From: Ramazzottius varieornatus
Taxonomy: Eukaryota > Tardigrada > Eutardigrada > Parachela > Ramazzottiidae
NCBI GenBank assembly: GCA_001949185.1
Contig: BDGG01000005.1
Location: 310,001-374,000, forward strand
DNA: 64,000 nucleotides
Direction: 5' to 3'
In this document: in pieces, positions 24,092 to 36,095 of the stretch
Numbering within the stretch: the stretch's first letter is position 1
Layout: each line of letters starts with the position of its first letter
Notes under the pieces: model-generated
The model's database searches: none
What the model was told of the DNA's origin: nothing
The model's input: only the letters and a program-made list of their open reading frames with translations
Translations under genes and position numbers: made by a program

Positions 24092-26315
24092 GTTTGGCAC
24101 TTTCGGGTTCGTCAAAGGATGACGGAGTTTTCGGATAGGAAAGAACAAGGAAATTTGACGGACGGTTGACTGCGATGGAAAATAAGGCTCGTTAGGGCAT
24201 CTCGTTATTCTCTGACAAGATTTGCAAGTGGGTACGTGTGGGTATAACTGGGTGGCTGACGTTGAAGCTTGTTGGACCTGGTTACAGCCAGTGCTAAATT
24301 TGACACCGGAATATCGTAAGTACTTCATACGCGGGCCAATAGTACTGATTGACTATGGTCAATTGTCGGTAAAGTTCGACTGTTCGACTGCACAAGAGGG
24401 TGTCGCTGCATAAAGGGGCCGTCCTCCACCACACAGTCAATTTGATATTTCCATAACAATCCTTACTAAACATATGAAGTCCCATGTACTTCATCGCAGC
24501 ATACCCGATAATGAATTTGTACAGGCCGTTCTCCATTTCACTGACGTCGCACTTCAAGTCGTAAACCCCACGCTGCGATAACGACCGATCGAAATCTGCA
24601 ACGAAAAGACATGGAGTTCTCAGATTATTTTCCGTATGTATGTGGATGGAACTTCAACATTGCTATTTGAAAAGACGGCTTCAATCAACAGCTCAAAATT
24701 TTTTGACCGTTTGTGTGTAAGGCAAAATTAGGCGTCTTGCGCTGCTTTCTTTTCTACTAACAGTATTCGAAATTTTCCGCAAAATCTTGATTAAATTTTA
24801 TTGAATGTTATTGTGGAGATTTGTACAGTACGCTAATCGTCTATTCGATCCATTTCTTTCGATAGGCGATCAAGTTCGTCCGTGTCATTGAAAGTTAATT
24901 GTACCGAACACAAAGATGTTGAGACAAAAACATCTCGTGCATTACGCAAAAAATTGTGTCGGAGAAAACAAGCTATGCTTTTCTTGCGAACGCCCGAGAC
25001 AAAAGCAGATACGAAAACCGGTTCATAGGCTTGTTTGACTTTAGACGATGGAGTGATAGCGGCAAATTGTCTTTAAAGCGGTCGGCATCTGAGCCGATAA
25101 AGGCAGCTTGTCATAGCTCAGAGGGATGGGAGGATCTCGTTCTGTTCTTGTGGGTGTTGTATTATTCAGGTAATTAGTACCTACATGGCCCATAACAAAA
25201 ACCATATTCCTATGGCGGCATCGGACTTTGATTACCATTTCTGTGTGATCCGATATGCTGGTCGATCAGCCGACGCTATGTACTTTGCGGTGTCAAAGTT
25301 GGGCGGTTCCATCTTGTCTTGCTGCCGAGCAGTACACTGAAACAAATCATCGAACAAAAATGACTTTTACGGCACGAGATATCAGTCTGCAGATTCATCA
25401 TCTACCACGCTTTTACGATCGGATGAACTGCGCTTACTGAGGTTAAGACGGTGGTACGTACTTGTTGATCTTCTGTCCGAATACCCACACGAGGCCCTTG
25501 GTCCTCAATCACCGCACCACATGTGCATCTCCGCAGCCTCCAGGCGACTCGAACCAAATAAATATAGGGACTGCAATCCATCCTGCAAGACGATAGCTAG
25601 GGTCGTCAGATGTTCCACTTTTCCCTTCTTCCGATAATAACCCAGGCTGGCAGGCGGCTGTTCGGGGGGTGGGGGTGTGGGGGGTTCCCGAGTGCTCTAG
25701 AAAAGTTAAAAGCTTCGGAAAACCATTCGAAAATCGAGAGGATGAGGCATAAAGGCACAAAGCCACAAACGCACTGATGTGCTGCTAAATCTCGCCTCGC
25801 TGGAGACTGGGAGCCATAACCAGGCTCTCAATTGTGATCGTCAAGATGCAATTCGGGGTTGGTATTAGACATGACGTAAACGATTTATGAAGACGTATGT
25901 TCGCTGTGAATTCGATTAAGCGGCCCGACAGTCAATCTACTATGTATCATTTGCGCTGCTTGGATCTGAAATACGCTTCGATATACTTCGACTGATTGAG
26001 TGTTTGTTCCGGCTCGCGATTCGGAAAAGCGACGTTGGGGGGTTCGATGCGGCGGTGCTCGGATGCCGTAGACGTCACTGCGACCGAGCCCCGCCCAGCA
26101 CCAGAAAACCGCCACAGTTTTGAACGAATTTCCAAGTCAGTGGTTATCTTTTGCGTGGTTTATCAGATTAACGACGGGAAAGAAGGAAGGACTAACCCAG
26201 TGTCGCGATAACAATTTAACAATGTCGTTCCAGGTGGCGGCAGGAGTAGGTGCTCGTTTCTTCGGACTGAAGCCCAAAGGAGAAAAGGGTATGCCAACTT
26301 GCCTAGGAAGCCACC
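24092..26315. other. Intergenic region between the ladybird and SLC13 genes (divergent)
   Basis: No supported exon. It should contain the promoters of both flanking genes. An ATG at 26222, out of frame with the SLC13 start, could be an upstream open frame in the leader. Confidence 0.55.
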
Positions 26316-29300
26316 ATGAAGGTTCGACTGGGATCGTACTGGAAACCGATCACCGCTGTGTCCATTGTCATCTTCCTCCTTCCACTCTGCTTTGAGTTCA
26401 AGCAGGACACAACAGTAAGTTTCAGCGATGCACAGAAGAAACTGTTATATAAATGTACTTAAAGTCCCAGATTTGGTGTGTTATGCTTTTTCTTCAGGCA
26501 GCAAGATGCGGCTACGTTCTCATCATAATGGCGCTATACTGGGTCCTGGAACTGATACCCATCCCCATCACGGGACTTTTGCCTGCCTTCATGTTCCCTC
26601 TTCTGGGTATCCAGAAAGCCAAAGACGTGTCGAAGAATTACTTTCAGGTAAGGGATATGGTAGCTGGGCAAACAAGACGTACAAGATCGTGGTCTTAAGT
26701 GGCGCAAATGTTCACTGTTACTGGTGGGAAGGGTGCGCCAGCTCCCATATTCTCCAGTGGTTGTACGTACATTCCTCAGAATGCTCATGTTCGCGGGCTG
26801 ATTAGGTTTTCGCTTCTAGGACAGTGTGATGCTTTTCATGGGAGGTTTGCTGGTGGCTCTTGCGGTGGAGCACACTAACCTCCACAGAAGGATTGCACTG
26901 AAGGTGCTGCTGGTGGTAGGCTCGAAACCGCACTGGATCATGGCCGGCTTTATGGTGTTAAGCGGTGCGATAGTTAGCATCACTTCCGCCTCGATCCAAC
27001 ACTTCTATGCTTTCGAGTAACTCTTCAGTACTTGTATCTGCAAACATGATTGTCTTACTTTCCAGCTGGCTTATCAATGTTTATCAGCAACACAGGTCAG
27101 GAACGGAACCAACGGTGTCGGAATATTCAAAATTCCTGCTATCTTCCCGGACGTTCAAAGTAATATTTAGATATGCGATAATCATTGTTCAATTTCAGCT
27201 ACTACGGCCATGGTCTTGCCCATCGCAATCGCTGTGATTGTCGAACTCGGTCGTCAAAAGATGGCGCTGTCTCCCCGAAAATCTTTCTCGCCCGTGATGG
27301 TTCAGGCCGAGCCGGACGTGACTGGCTTGTCCTCCCCATGGGCAGAAGGTTCGGAACCAAAAGAACTGGTAGCCTTGCGGGACATCCCGAACAGCAGTGC
27401 GGTCAACATATCAGACGCGCGGAAGAAAGCTGAAGTGATGGAGCTGCAGATAGAGTTCAACTTCGCGGCCCTTCCTCCGCGACAGCAAGAAATCGCCAAA
27501 GCTCTGGTTTTATGCGTCGCTTATGCATCAAGCATCGGCGGTCAGTGCTCGGAACAGGGAATAGTGATGGTAGTTGACTGTGAAATGCTCCTTCTGGAGT
27601 CACTGTTTGTCTTTTGCAGGAATGGCAACATTAACAGGAACCCTGACAAATACGGTGTTCAGTGGACAATTCGACCTGTAAGGAAACTGCGCAAATCAAA
27701 GCGTGTATTACTGTCATCTTTAGTGGCACACCCTTCCAGTCAACAGCAATAAAGTGCGCGCCACTTGAGAAACCGATCCTGCACTTTTTGTTTGCACTGC
27801 TCTCAAGTATTAAGTGCGGAAGTATGACTTGCAACTCTCTGGTGGAAAGTTTTCAAAAAATTTTCCTGACTTCGGATCTCAGTCGTTTTGAACCAATTAA
27901 ATGTCTAAACCAGTGAGGTACTTCCGCCAGTTTTTCTGCAGTGAATCCATGCTGATACTGTAGGAACATGAGGGAAGAAAAAAACTACTCTTAGAAGCCA
28001 TTTTTTACAGCCCCTTCCGAAAATATTTTTCTCTCTCGCTGGAGATGCTTTAATTTCTGGGAATATTGATAACCTGTTAGTGCTCGGTCCCGACTACAAG
28101 GACTGAGAAAGGGAGTTCGCGGTTCCACCTCTGACAGTTTTCAGAGTGTTTTGTGCAGTCAGCACTCTGGAGCTGTCTTGCAACAGTAGTGGCTTCGCTA
28201 CACTAAATGATTTCGGTTGTTGCACGGCAAGCTTTTCCATCCACTCTTCCGTTTCCAGGGAGGTTCGGCTTGGCACTATCGCTCTGCTGAGTAGTCGAAA
28301 TTCATAGCGGTCTGGACCGCAAGATGGCCACCAGAAAGTCACCACAGTCCTCTTTCGGTGTCGCTGACGATTCAAAATTTTCGGTGGCGCTTTCGCTCTG
28401 TCTCAGCAGTCCGCTTCTTGCTTAAAAACATCCTGTAAAGTCTGTCTCTATCTTCGGTGGCTGTATGGTCTGAAGTCGGCACGTTTCTGGTCGCGAGAAG
28501 GGATGAAAAGAAAGGCGGAACTCTGCATTTTTCCAGAGGTGCGCAAGATAAGCGGGGGCATAGACTCCCCTAATTTCCTGTCTTCCCTTTTTCTTCTGAA
28601 CGCCCGGTGATAGTTTAGATAGATACCACAAAGCCTCGTAGAAGTTTTACGATGATTTGGGAACGATCGATTTTGGCCAGCTTCGTCAGCAGGCTGTTGT
28701 TCACTTTCAGTTTCCGCCTCCGGAAGGGATATCTTTCGAGTAAAACTTCTCCAGAAAGGAAACAATCTGTCTAACTTCCCACGTATTCTCCGCTAGTGTA
28801 TTCACTCATACATTCTAGACCAGTATTGTTTTTTTGTGTGCGAAGCATGGTAAACGAGAAAGATTGGGATTCCCAAATGACTCGAAATTTCCCTTCTCCC
28901 GGACCCTAACAAAATTAATTATCCTTCACCAGCTAACTACAGATCATGTAACGCTTGACCATTAGTAGAAAGAGGACAGTCTGTCAAGTGACCGGAAAGA
29001 AGTTCCAGGACAGTCTGACGAGGGAGAGCAAAAACACAAATTTTTGGAATTGAAGGTTTCCAAAAGTTGCGAGTCATACTTCCGCACCTGATAGTGACAA
29101 ATAGCAAGATATTTATCGTGGAATTAGAGTGGGTCCCTTTTTGAAATTTCCTGAAGTTAGCTTCCTGCTGTCCTTTGCAGTCTTTATCCTAACGCGGGAG
29201 TCGTAACGTATGCAACTTTCTTTTTCTTCGCGTTTCCCACCATGGCCATATGTCTTATCTTCGCTTGGTGCTGGCTAGGGTTCCAGTTCTTCCTCCTTCC

Positions 29301-30747
29301 GTAAGTCGACAGCCCTTCTATAACACTGTGTCGTGCTCTATAGCACAATTTGCTGAAGTTTATGTAGCCTTTCCTAACTGCAGGTATCTGCGCACCGGCA
29401 TATCCGAGAGCGATCCTCGTCTGGAGGCCAACATGAAGCGCATGTTTCGTGTTAAACACGAGGAGCTCGGACCTCTAAGGTACCTTGGGTTGTTTTGCCC
29501 TCTTCGGCATAAAGATTTGCTCCATAAATCTAAGCTGTTTTTCTTACAGGTTTGCCGAAGGATCGGCATTAGCCATTTTCCTTTCGTTGGTGTTACTGTG
29601 GTTCTTCCGTGAGCCGAAATTTATGCCTGGATGGAACACATGGTTCAAAGAGGCGTACATTTCTGACACGACACCCGGTGTCTTGATGGGCTTCCTACTC
29701 TCCCTGTGGCCAGTGTACAATCCTTTTCGGCGAAGTCTAGGTGGACATTATCCCTCGTACGAGCCCATTCTCAACTGGAAAGTGATGGCCACAAAGTTTC
29801 CTTGGGACGTGCTGTTGCTTTTGGGTGGAGCTCTGGCTCTCGCTGACGGTGTCCAGGTACGAATGCCAGCCATTGCGGAACAGCACTTGGGAGGTCGCAC
29901 TTAATTATAAACGGTCTTCCCTTGACGAATACCTTATGGCTTATTCTCGCTTTCAGTGACCATGTGACAAACCAATGTTGTTTGTCTGTGCAAAGTTGTA
30001 TTAAAGTTTGATTCTTCAAGTGGCGCAGTTTTATCGAACCTTAGCTGGAAACGTGCGCCACTCGAGATAACGATCATCCCGATATTGTTGCCGCCCTCAC
30101 GCTTTGGCTTATTGATCGTGTTGCATGGTCTTCACAGGAGTCGGGTCTTACGGAAGTGATCAAACGAGCATTGGATTCACTAAATCAGTTTCCTCCAGCG
30201 GCTGTTGCCGCAGTAATCGCTCTGATAGTCACTTTCTCCACAGAGTTTGCCAGCAACGCGGCAATGGCCAGCATATTTTTGCCCGTTGTTGCCACTCTGG
30301 TAAGATTTTATAGTCCCTGAGCCATCTACTGCCATAAATGTTAACTTTAGTGACCCTTTTCAGGCAGAAACCGCAAATGTAAACCCTTTATACTACATGC
30401 TCCCGGTCACAATGTCCTGCTCGTTTGCCTTCATGTTCCCGGTGGCCACTCCGCCTAACGCAATAGGTACACTACAGTTTGAAATTAACTAAGCGTTGCT
30501 GATAGTATGGTTAACGTCCGGCTGGTGTTTTCCAGCGTTCGGGTGCGGTTTTCTGAAGGTCGCTGATATGAACAAGTGCGGCTTCGCGCTGAACATTGGA
30601 TGTATGTTGCTGTCTCTGGGCGCCCTTCACACCTTCGGATTCTGGGTCTTCCATCTGGACACCTTTCCCGGATGGGCCAACAATACAGTGCCCGCTCCTA
30701 CCACGTCACAGCCTTGTTTACCGGTGCAGAAGTATTGTTTGCATTGA
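26316..30747 (+). CDS. SLC13-family sodium-dependent carboxylate/sulfate transporter
   Basis: Twelve exons (26316-26414, 26498-26647, 26820-26964, 27066-27095, 27199-27540, 27620-27677, 29181-29300, 29384-29479, 29550-29856, 30138-30299, 30364-30466, 30536-30747) join in phase to 607 residues, typical of the family. The start ATG has a CCACC context. Signatures are [20 protein letters not shown], the first sodium/substrate SNT motif ([17 protein letters not shown]), the [15 protein letters not shown] segment, [18 protein letters not shown], the second SN motif ([16 protein letters not shown]) and ATPPNAI. The family carries citrate, succinate or sulfate with sodium across the plasma membrane; related INDY proteins are sodium-independent. 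The 30-base exon 4 is unusual: it encodes the SNT motif. The intron 27678-29180 is about 1.5 kb, far longer than its neighbours. Three introns carry family A hairpins. The substrate cannot be told from sequence. Confidence 0.95.
26685..26750. repeat. Family A intronic hairpin, copy A7
   Basis: GATCGTGGTCTTAAGTGGCG at the left and GGGTGCGCCAGCTCCCATAT at the right. It lies in the SLC13 intron 26648-26819. Confidence 0.82.
27712..27778. repeat. Family A intronic hairpin, copy A8
   Basis: GTCATCTTTAGTGGCACACC and GTGCGCGCCACTTGAGAAAC, followed by CGATCC. It starts about 35 bases inside the long SLC13 intron. Confidence 0.82.
27780..29180. other. Remainder of the long SLC13 intron
   Basis: It contains open frames on the minus strand (28094-28375 and 28448-28765) rich in R, K and S, without any family I know. 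A nested gene is possible but unsupported. Confidence 0.4.
30012..30078. repeat. Family A intronic hairpin, copy A9
   Basis: TTCAAGTGGCGCAGTTTTAT and GAAACGTGCGCCACTCGAGA, then TAACGATCATCC. It lies in the SLC13 intron 29857-30137. Confidence 0.87.
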
Positions 30748-31122
30748 CGAAGATCATTGTTTTTCTGATTGTTTTAATATTTGTTTTTGAGAGATCTACT
30801 TTTTCGAAACATTTCCGCTACATACTGTATGTACAGTCTCTTACCGTAGACTTTTGGTTTCTTGTTCGCAGACCGTTGTTAAGGAACTTAAGGGCGCTCC
30901 TAGTATGCATATCCGAACGAAACGATACTGATAGCGTCAAGGTTATTTGCAGTATCAAATTCCGCAAAGTTAGTTTAGTACAGGAGGCGGAAGCTGAACT
31001 ATTGGGTTGAGCATCCCGAGAAAAAGTTATTTACATCCCGGAGGTCAATCGATTTCCTAATACGGTCTTGCTGGTCTTTCGGAGCTTACTACTGTGCGAC
31101 CAACTATCCGAAGCTCTAGACG
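30748..31122. other. Short intergenic region
   Basis: Separates SLC13 and the Skp1-like gene, which are in the same direction. It holds the SLC13 3' end and the presumed Skp1 promoter. Nothing else is seen. Confidence 0.55.
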
Positions 31123-31851
31123 ATGGCCACGTCCAGCAAGCCGACAATAAGGGTTAAAACCAAGGATGGCGGTATATTCACACTGGACGTTGAGGTCGCC
31201 AGGGTTCGTGCAACAGTTATACTCCTTTAGCTACTGTATAACCTCCTGGCGTTTACTTACATTTGACTACGATACGGTGCTTCATTACAATATCGATTTG
31301 TTCCTCTTAGCATTCTGATTTCCTAAAAGAAATGCTGGACAGTCTGAGTACCTGTACCGGAGAGGGCGACGAGGAAAAGCGCACCGACGATGATCTGGAG
31401 TTGTCAGGAGTGATATCAGCGGCAACATTTCTGAAGGTACACGTACATTGTTTTGCCAAAGTACTTATTGCACACTGAAATTGATCAACTTTCGATATTC
31501 CGATAGATTCAGTCCTGGATGGATCATCAGCATAAGGCTCACGGAGCGCCAGTTGCCATATCGGAAGAGGCAGAGTTGCTTGCTCGGTTCACGGAGGACA
31601 TACCCGACTGGGACCAGAAGTTTCTCCAAGGTCTGGATCAAAGCAGTCTCTTCCGGGTTATTCTGGCAGCAGACTATCTTCACATTAAGAAGTTATTCGG
31701 TTACTGTTGCAAGATTGTCGCAGAGTCACTTAAAGGGAAGACCGTCGAAACTATAAGGGCGCTTTATGGCATTGAGAACGATTTCTCACCAGAGGAAGAA
31801 AAGGCTCTTCGAAAACAAACCGCATGGTGTGAAGACTCGGAAGCACAATAA
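31123..31851 (+). CDS. Skp1-related protein (SCF ubiquitin ligase adaptor family)
   Basis: Three exons (31123-31203, 31311-31436, 31507-31851) give 183 residues. The N-terminal POZ fold (IRVKTKDGGIFTLDVEVAR) and the C-terminal Skp1 dimerisation domain (DWDQKFLQGLDQSSLFRVIL, AADYLHIKKL, GKTVETIRALYGIENDFSPE, ending near WCED) match Skp1 in order and length; the human protein has 163 residues. Skp1 bridges cullin-1 to F-box proteins. The copy is clearly diverged in the normally near-invariant VNAAILKKVIQW region, which reads ISAATFLKIQSWM here, and the acidic loop differs. That pattern suits one member of an expanded family rather than the sole housekeeping Skp1. It ends 27 bases from the convergent CCDC157 stop. 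Confidence 0.9.
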
Positions 31852-31878
31852 CCGACGAAAAAGATTGTGTTTCATATT

Positions 31879-33226
31879 TTATGCTACCGATGTGTCGAAG
31901 GTGCGTAGCTCGGCCAGAAGTTTTTCTCGCAGAGAGTTCTCTTGGGCAAACACTGCATCAAGTTCTCTCATATGGTATTCATTCCTGTTTTGGCGATCTT
32001 GAGAATCTCCCCATAAAGCCACGAGAGACGCTCGCTTTTCTTCAGACTGTGCGAGTTTTTGTTGCCATGAAGGATCTGGAAGAAAAAATTTTTTTGACGA
32101 GATATACTTTCATTAGCTCGAAGTTTTCCGAATTCAATGATCGTGACCCAAATCACGTACCGTATGTTTGCTGAAAGCAGGACAGTTGGTCCGACAGCGA
32201 GGATAGCAGCTGCGTGTTGGCCGTGATTTTACTCTGGACATCAACTCTACTTTCCATATGATTGAGGTCTCTGGTACTTCGAGTGCTTTTCGCGGAGGAT
32301 AACGAGCCTTCGAGTTCATCTATCTGTCGGTTTATGTCTCCCACAGCTTGATAAATGTTCGAGATAGCCAGATCAAGGTTTCCGGTGGAAGCAGAAGTGC
32401 TTTCCACCTCGGAAGCCAAGTCGCTTAGTTTCTTTAGTTGGTCCTCCGTGTGTAATCTCACTTTCTCGAAATCCGCTTTCTTGTTAATCAGTTGGGTGTC
32501 GCAGGTAGAAAGCTCCGCATTCATACTGGAGAGGTTTGCCGAAAGCTTGGCTTCTTCTTGTTTTAGTTTCTTTTCCTGGGCCTGAATATCGGCTTCCGAG
32601 GCTGATAAAGCGGAAAGTTTAGCCTTCAGCAAAGGACTGTTTTGCGCGATATCCTCCTTGTTGCATTGCAAACCCAGAGAAATACTTTGGATAACATCTT
32701 CTTGAACAACCTTCTTGGTTGAACAGGACGGACAAGGTTCATTAGGGCGGTATGGGTCACTCGTTTGGCCTTCCTCCGACCTCGTTTCCGGTTCCGGCGG
32801 AAGTCCTATGCCCCATGCTTGGAAGAACTGCTCAATCCTCCAATTCAAAATTTCGGTGGCAGCAACGAGCAAGTTCCTGTCAAGACATACTTTAAGTCTT
32901 TGTTTGGGAGGAGAAACCTGACGTGACTGAATAAAGACACCGAAGGCGAGCAACGTAGTCCCTATACGGTCAATCAAGAGCTCGAGCAAGGTTAGGTGCC
33001 CCTTCTGGGATTGATCAGCGTTACGTGGATTGTACTGGAAACAGGTGACCAAATTCTCTGTGTCCACATCCAGTACGTAACTTCCTGTATATTTCCATGA
33101 TCGGTGGGAGTTCAGACTCTTCGAGATGTCTTTGCGCTTGAGGAGCTTCTGAATAGTCTCTTCAATGTCCAGTACATCGCAACGGAGGTTCTCCATGAGA
33201 ACTCGGTCACCTATGTGGGAAGTCAT
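31879..33226 (-). CDS. CCDC157-like coiled-coil protein
   Basis: Two exons (32161-33226 and 31879-32075) give 420 residues. The N-terminal region (MENLRCDVLDIEETIQ, HRSWKYTGSYVLDVD, LTLLELLIDRIGTTLLAFG) follows the conserved start of vertebrate CCDC157 (a SLRTDL segment, then SWKFPDR, then LLELVIDRLLLLLQSF). Downstream is a long heptad-like coiled coil rich in L, K, E and S, from about residue 185 to the end. Vertebrate CCDC157 is known mainly from sperm, linked to Golgi and acrosome formation. The assignment rests on recognition of the N-terminal motif. The first exon is unusually long and the last ends in an E/R/L coiled coil. Confidence 0.72.
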
Positions 33227-33770
33227 TCTGACGATGTTGGTTCCGAGACTTTCACCTTACCTCTCATAAGCGGACACGCTAAAAATTCTTCTATCGATAG
33301 AACATAGAACAACATACGGACTATGAGTCGTGTAGTTATGGAAATCGTGAACAAAACATCAGCATTTCCCGCAGACCAAAGACCCGCACTTTGGTCCCGC
33401 AGACGATGAAGTCATGTTATCGGACATGACATGATATGACATAACATAATATGTGTACATAACATTTGCGCTAAGTAAGTAATGCAAAGTCATTAATGCA
33501 GTCGCACTTTCGCGCTTGACTAGACGGAATTTCGCTCTCGTCTAACTCGAAAATGCGTCCGGCTGTTGTACTCTAGGTAGATTACAAAGGATCACGGATT
33601 CGATGTGGGAGCTGGACGTCGGCGTTGAGGCCAACAGGAGCTGGCCGTCGATCTGAAGCAAGTCATGGATGCCTGACGAATATTTGAACTCCGTGTGAAT
33701 TTTCAATTCTGCTGTGGCGTATTACATTGCTAACGTTTGTTGACTGCTTTCTTTCGGATAGAAATGAGCG
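33227..33770. other. Divergent intergenic region, CCDC157 / exostosin
   Basis: 544 bases between two divergent start codons, without a supported exon; it presumably holds both promoters. A short ACATGA/ACATAA-rich stretch lies near 33420-33460. Confidence 0.55.
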
Positions 33771-36095
33771 ATGGCAGGATGGAACGGTTTCTCTACCAAG
33801 CGACAACTGAGATACCTGTTCGTCGGAGCAATCGCCTTGTTGGTGTGTGGTATGGTCTATCGTTCTACGCGTCCTGTCCACACTACTGATGATCCTTATT
33901 TGGACGGTGCAGTGGAGACTGCCGAGGCTGGATCCTGTCCTGTTGCTATTGACGGTACGATGGAGGGATTCTACGCCTTCAATAACGAGCACGTCCGGCC
34001 TGGAGATGGAGAATGCACGATGGAGACGTGCTTCAACGCCAGCATGTGCAAAGATCAGCAATTCCGAGTTTATGTTTATGCAGTCATCGAACCCATCTCT
34101 CAGATATACAGCAACGTCCTCTCGGCTCTACGTCGTTCTCCGTACTTTACAGAGAATCCGGACGAAGCGTGCTTGTTCGTGCTGGGACTGGATACGATGG
34201 AACGTGACAGCCTCAGTAACATCTACGTAAAGAACGTGAACGAGAAAATGCACTTAGACCCTGTCGTCCAACAATACTGGAATGGCGGAAGAAACCACTT
34301 CATCTTCAACCTCAAAGCTGGAACGTTTCCCTACTATCATGAGAAAGATCTGGGCTTTGATATTGGACAGGCTATTCTGGCCAAAGCTAGCATGTCTTTC
34401 AGAGTAAGAACATGACCAAAACTCTCCGATACGGAGCAATGAGAGCGAGTCGGTCACCTCGCATGTGGGACCGTGACGTCACACATGCTGTACTTGGGGT
34501 AGCCGATTTAATCATCATGCCCCGTCCGTACCGATTTACGTCAAGTCAGTCGCGCTCACAGCTATTATGTTTTACAGAACTTCCGCCAAGGTTTCGATGT
34601 CAGTCTTCCCCTCTTCCAATCGTCTCTACCACCACGCGGAGAAAATGCGGGTTACGTCGTCATAAGACAATCTCGTCTCGCAAGGAGGAAGTACCTCCTG
34701 TCTTTCAAAGGCAAGCGCTATCTCTACGGTATCGGCTCCGACAGCCGGAACTTCCTCTACCATATCAACAACCAAGACGACATCCTAATCCTGACAACCT
34801 GCGAGCACGGCAAGCTGTCCAGATCAATCCGTGATGAGCGTTGTGACGATGACGACCAGCAATATGTTCGTTACGACTATCAGATGCTTTTGAACAATTC
34901 GACATTCTGCCTGGTTCCTCGCGGTCGAAGACTGGACTCTTTCCGGTTCTTGGAAGCCTTACAAGCCGGCTGCATACCGGTCATACTATCCAATGGTATC
35001 GTCTTGCCTTTTAGCGAGATCATTGACTGGAAGAAAGCGGTGCTGTTCGCGGACGAACGTCTCATCACACACATTCCCACCATGGTTCGTGCTATCGAGT
35101 CCGAACAGATAGTGGCGATGAGGCAGCAGACCCAGATACTGTGGCGGCAGTACTTCTCCTCGGTCGAACGTATAGTCTTGACAGCCCTCGAGATAATTCG
35201 TAATCGCTTCTTGGTCCATCGTTTTCCGAAGAGTTTCTTCAATACGTACCCTAGTATACACCTCACGCATATTCCATACCTTAACCCGAAAACCGTCCCC
35301 CTATTATTTGGTGAACCCATTTCGGGTTTAGCGGAAGAAGACACGTTTACGGTCCATATTACGATAACTTCCGAGAAGAACATTCACACGAAACTTTTGC
35401 AGCTGTTGAAGACACTGAACAGAACGCCGTCCGTTGGATTCATCTTTATCACAACGGACTGGAAAGAATCCACGGGAATCGCAGTCAAAGGATGGACATG
35501 GTTGAATGTTCCATTCGAAGTTATTTCCCTTGGAAAACTAACTGCTGAGAAAGTGGAGACACAAGCTGTGATGTCCGTTCGAGATGACTGTGGTCTTACT
35601 TCCGAAAATCTCCAGCAAGGTTTCCGGTCATGGAGGACCTCGCCGGACCGCATTGTGGGTCCGCACTCAGCTTCACATGCGTGGGATGAGTTCAACGGAA
35701 GATGGCAGTACTTGACGAAGAACACCGGAGACTACTCGTTGGTGACGACGGAAAATGCCTTCGTCCATGTGGAGTACCACGCCCTCTTGGAACATTACCT
35801 GGATAAAGTGACGCCGAAGTTACCTGCAGTTTGCTCGGATATTCTGTTGAATTTCATAGCGGCGATGGTGTCAAAGTTACCTCCTCTAAAGATCAGTGGA
35901 AAGCGTTCAAACAAGATTGTAGTGACCGATGACAGTCTTTCGCGGTGGGCAGAAGAGCATCGACGCCAAAGGGAATGTTTGAACCAACTGTATGAGACGT
36001 TCGGTTACATGCCTTTGGTTCGATCGTCCGAAGCAGAAGAAGCGTCGTATGCTAAGGAAGACTTCCTTGACCATAGATGGAACTACACCGCGTGA
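33771..36095 (+). CDS. Exostosin, EXT1-like heparan sulfate copolymerase
   Basis: Two exons (33771-34403 and 34578-36095) give 716 residues, against about 746 in human EXT1. The order is a type II signal anchor near residues 14-30, an exostosin GT47 domain (about residues 85-400; FRVYVYAV, ACLFVLGLDTMERD, NGGRNHFIFNL, FKGKRYLYGIGSDSRN, CLVPRGRRLDSFRFLEALQA) and a C-terminal GT64 domain (about 450-700; RIVGPHSASHAW, CSDILLNFIAAMVSKLPP, GYMPLVRS). EXT proteins extend heparan sulfate in the Golgi. In the GT64 domain, where EXT1 has the metal-binding DED (SLDEDTVL), this protein reads SVRDDCGL, so the first acidic residue is missing. The long second exon suggests intron loss. Confidence 0.95.

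Noticed and set aside
28094-28765. Minus-strand open frames in the long SLC13 intron as a nested gene
   Set aside because: Composition is low in recognisable motifs, and no joined model with good splice sites was found.
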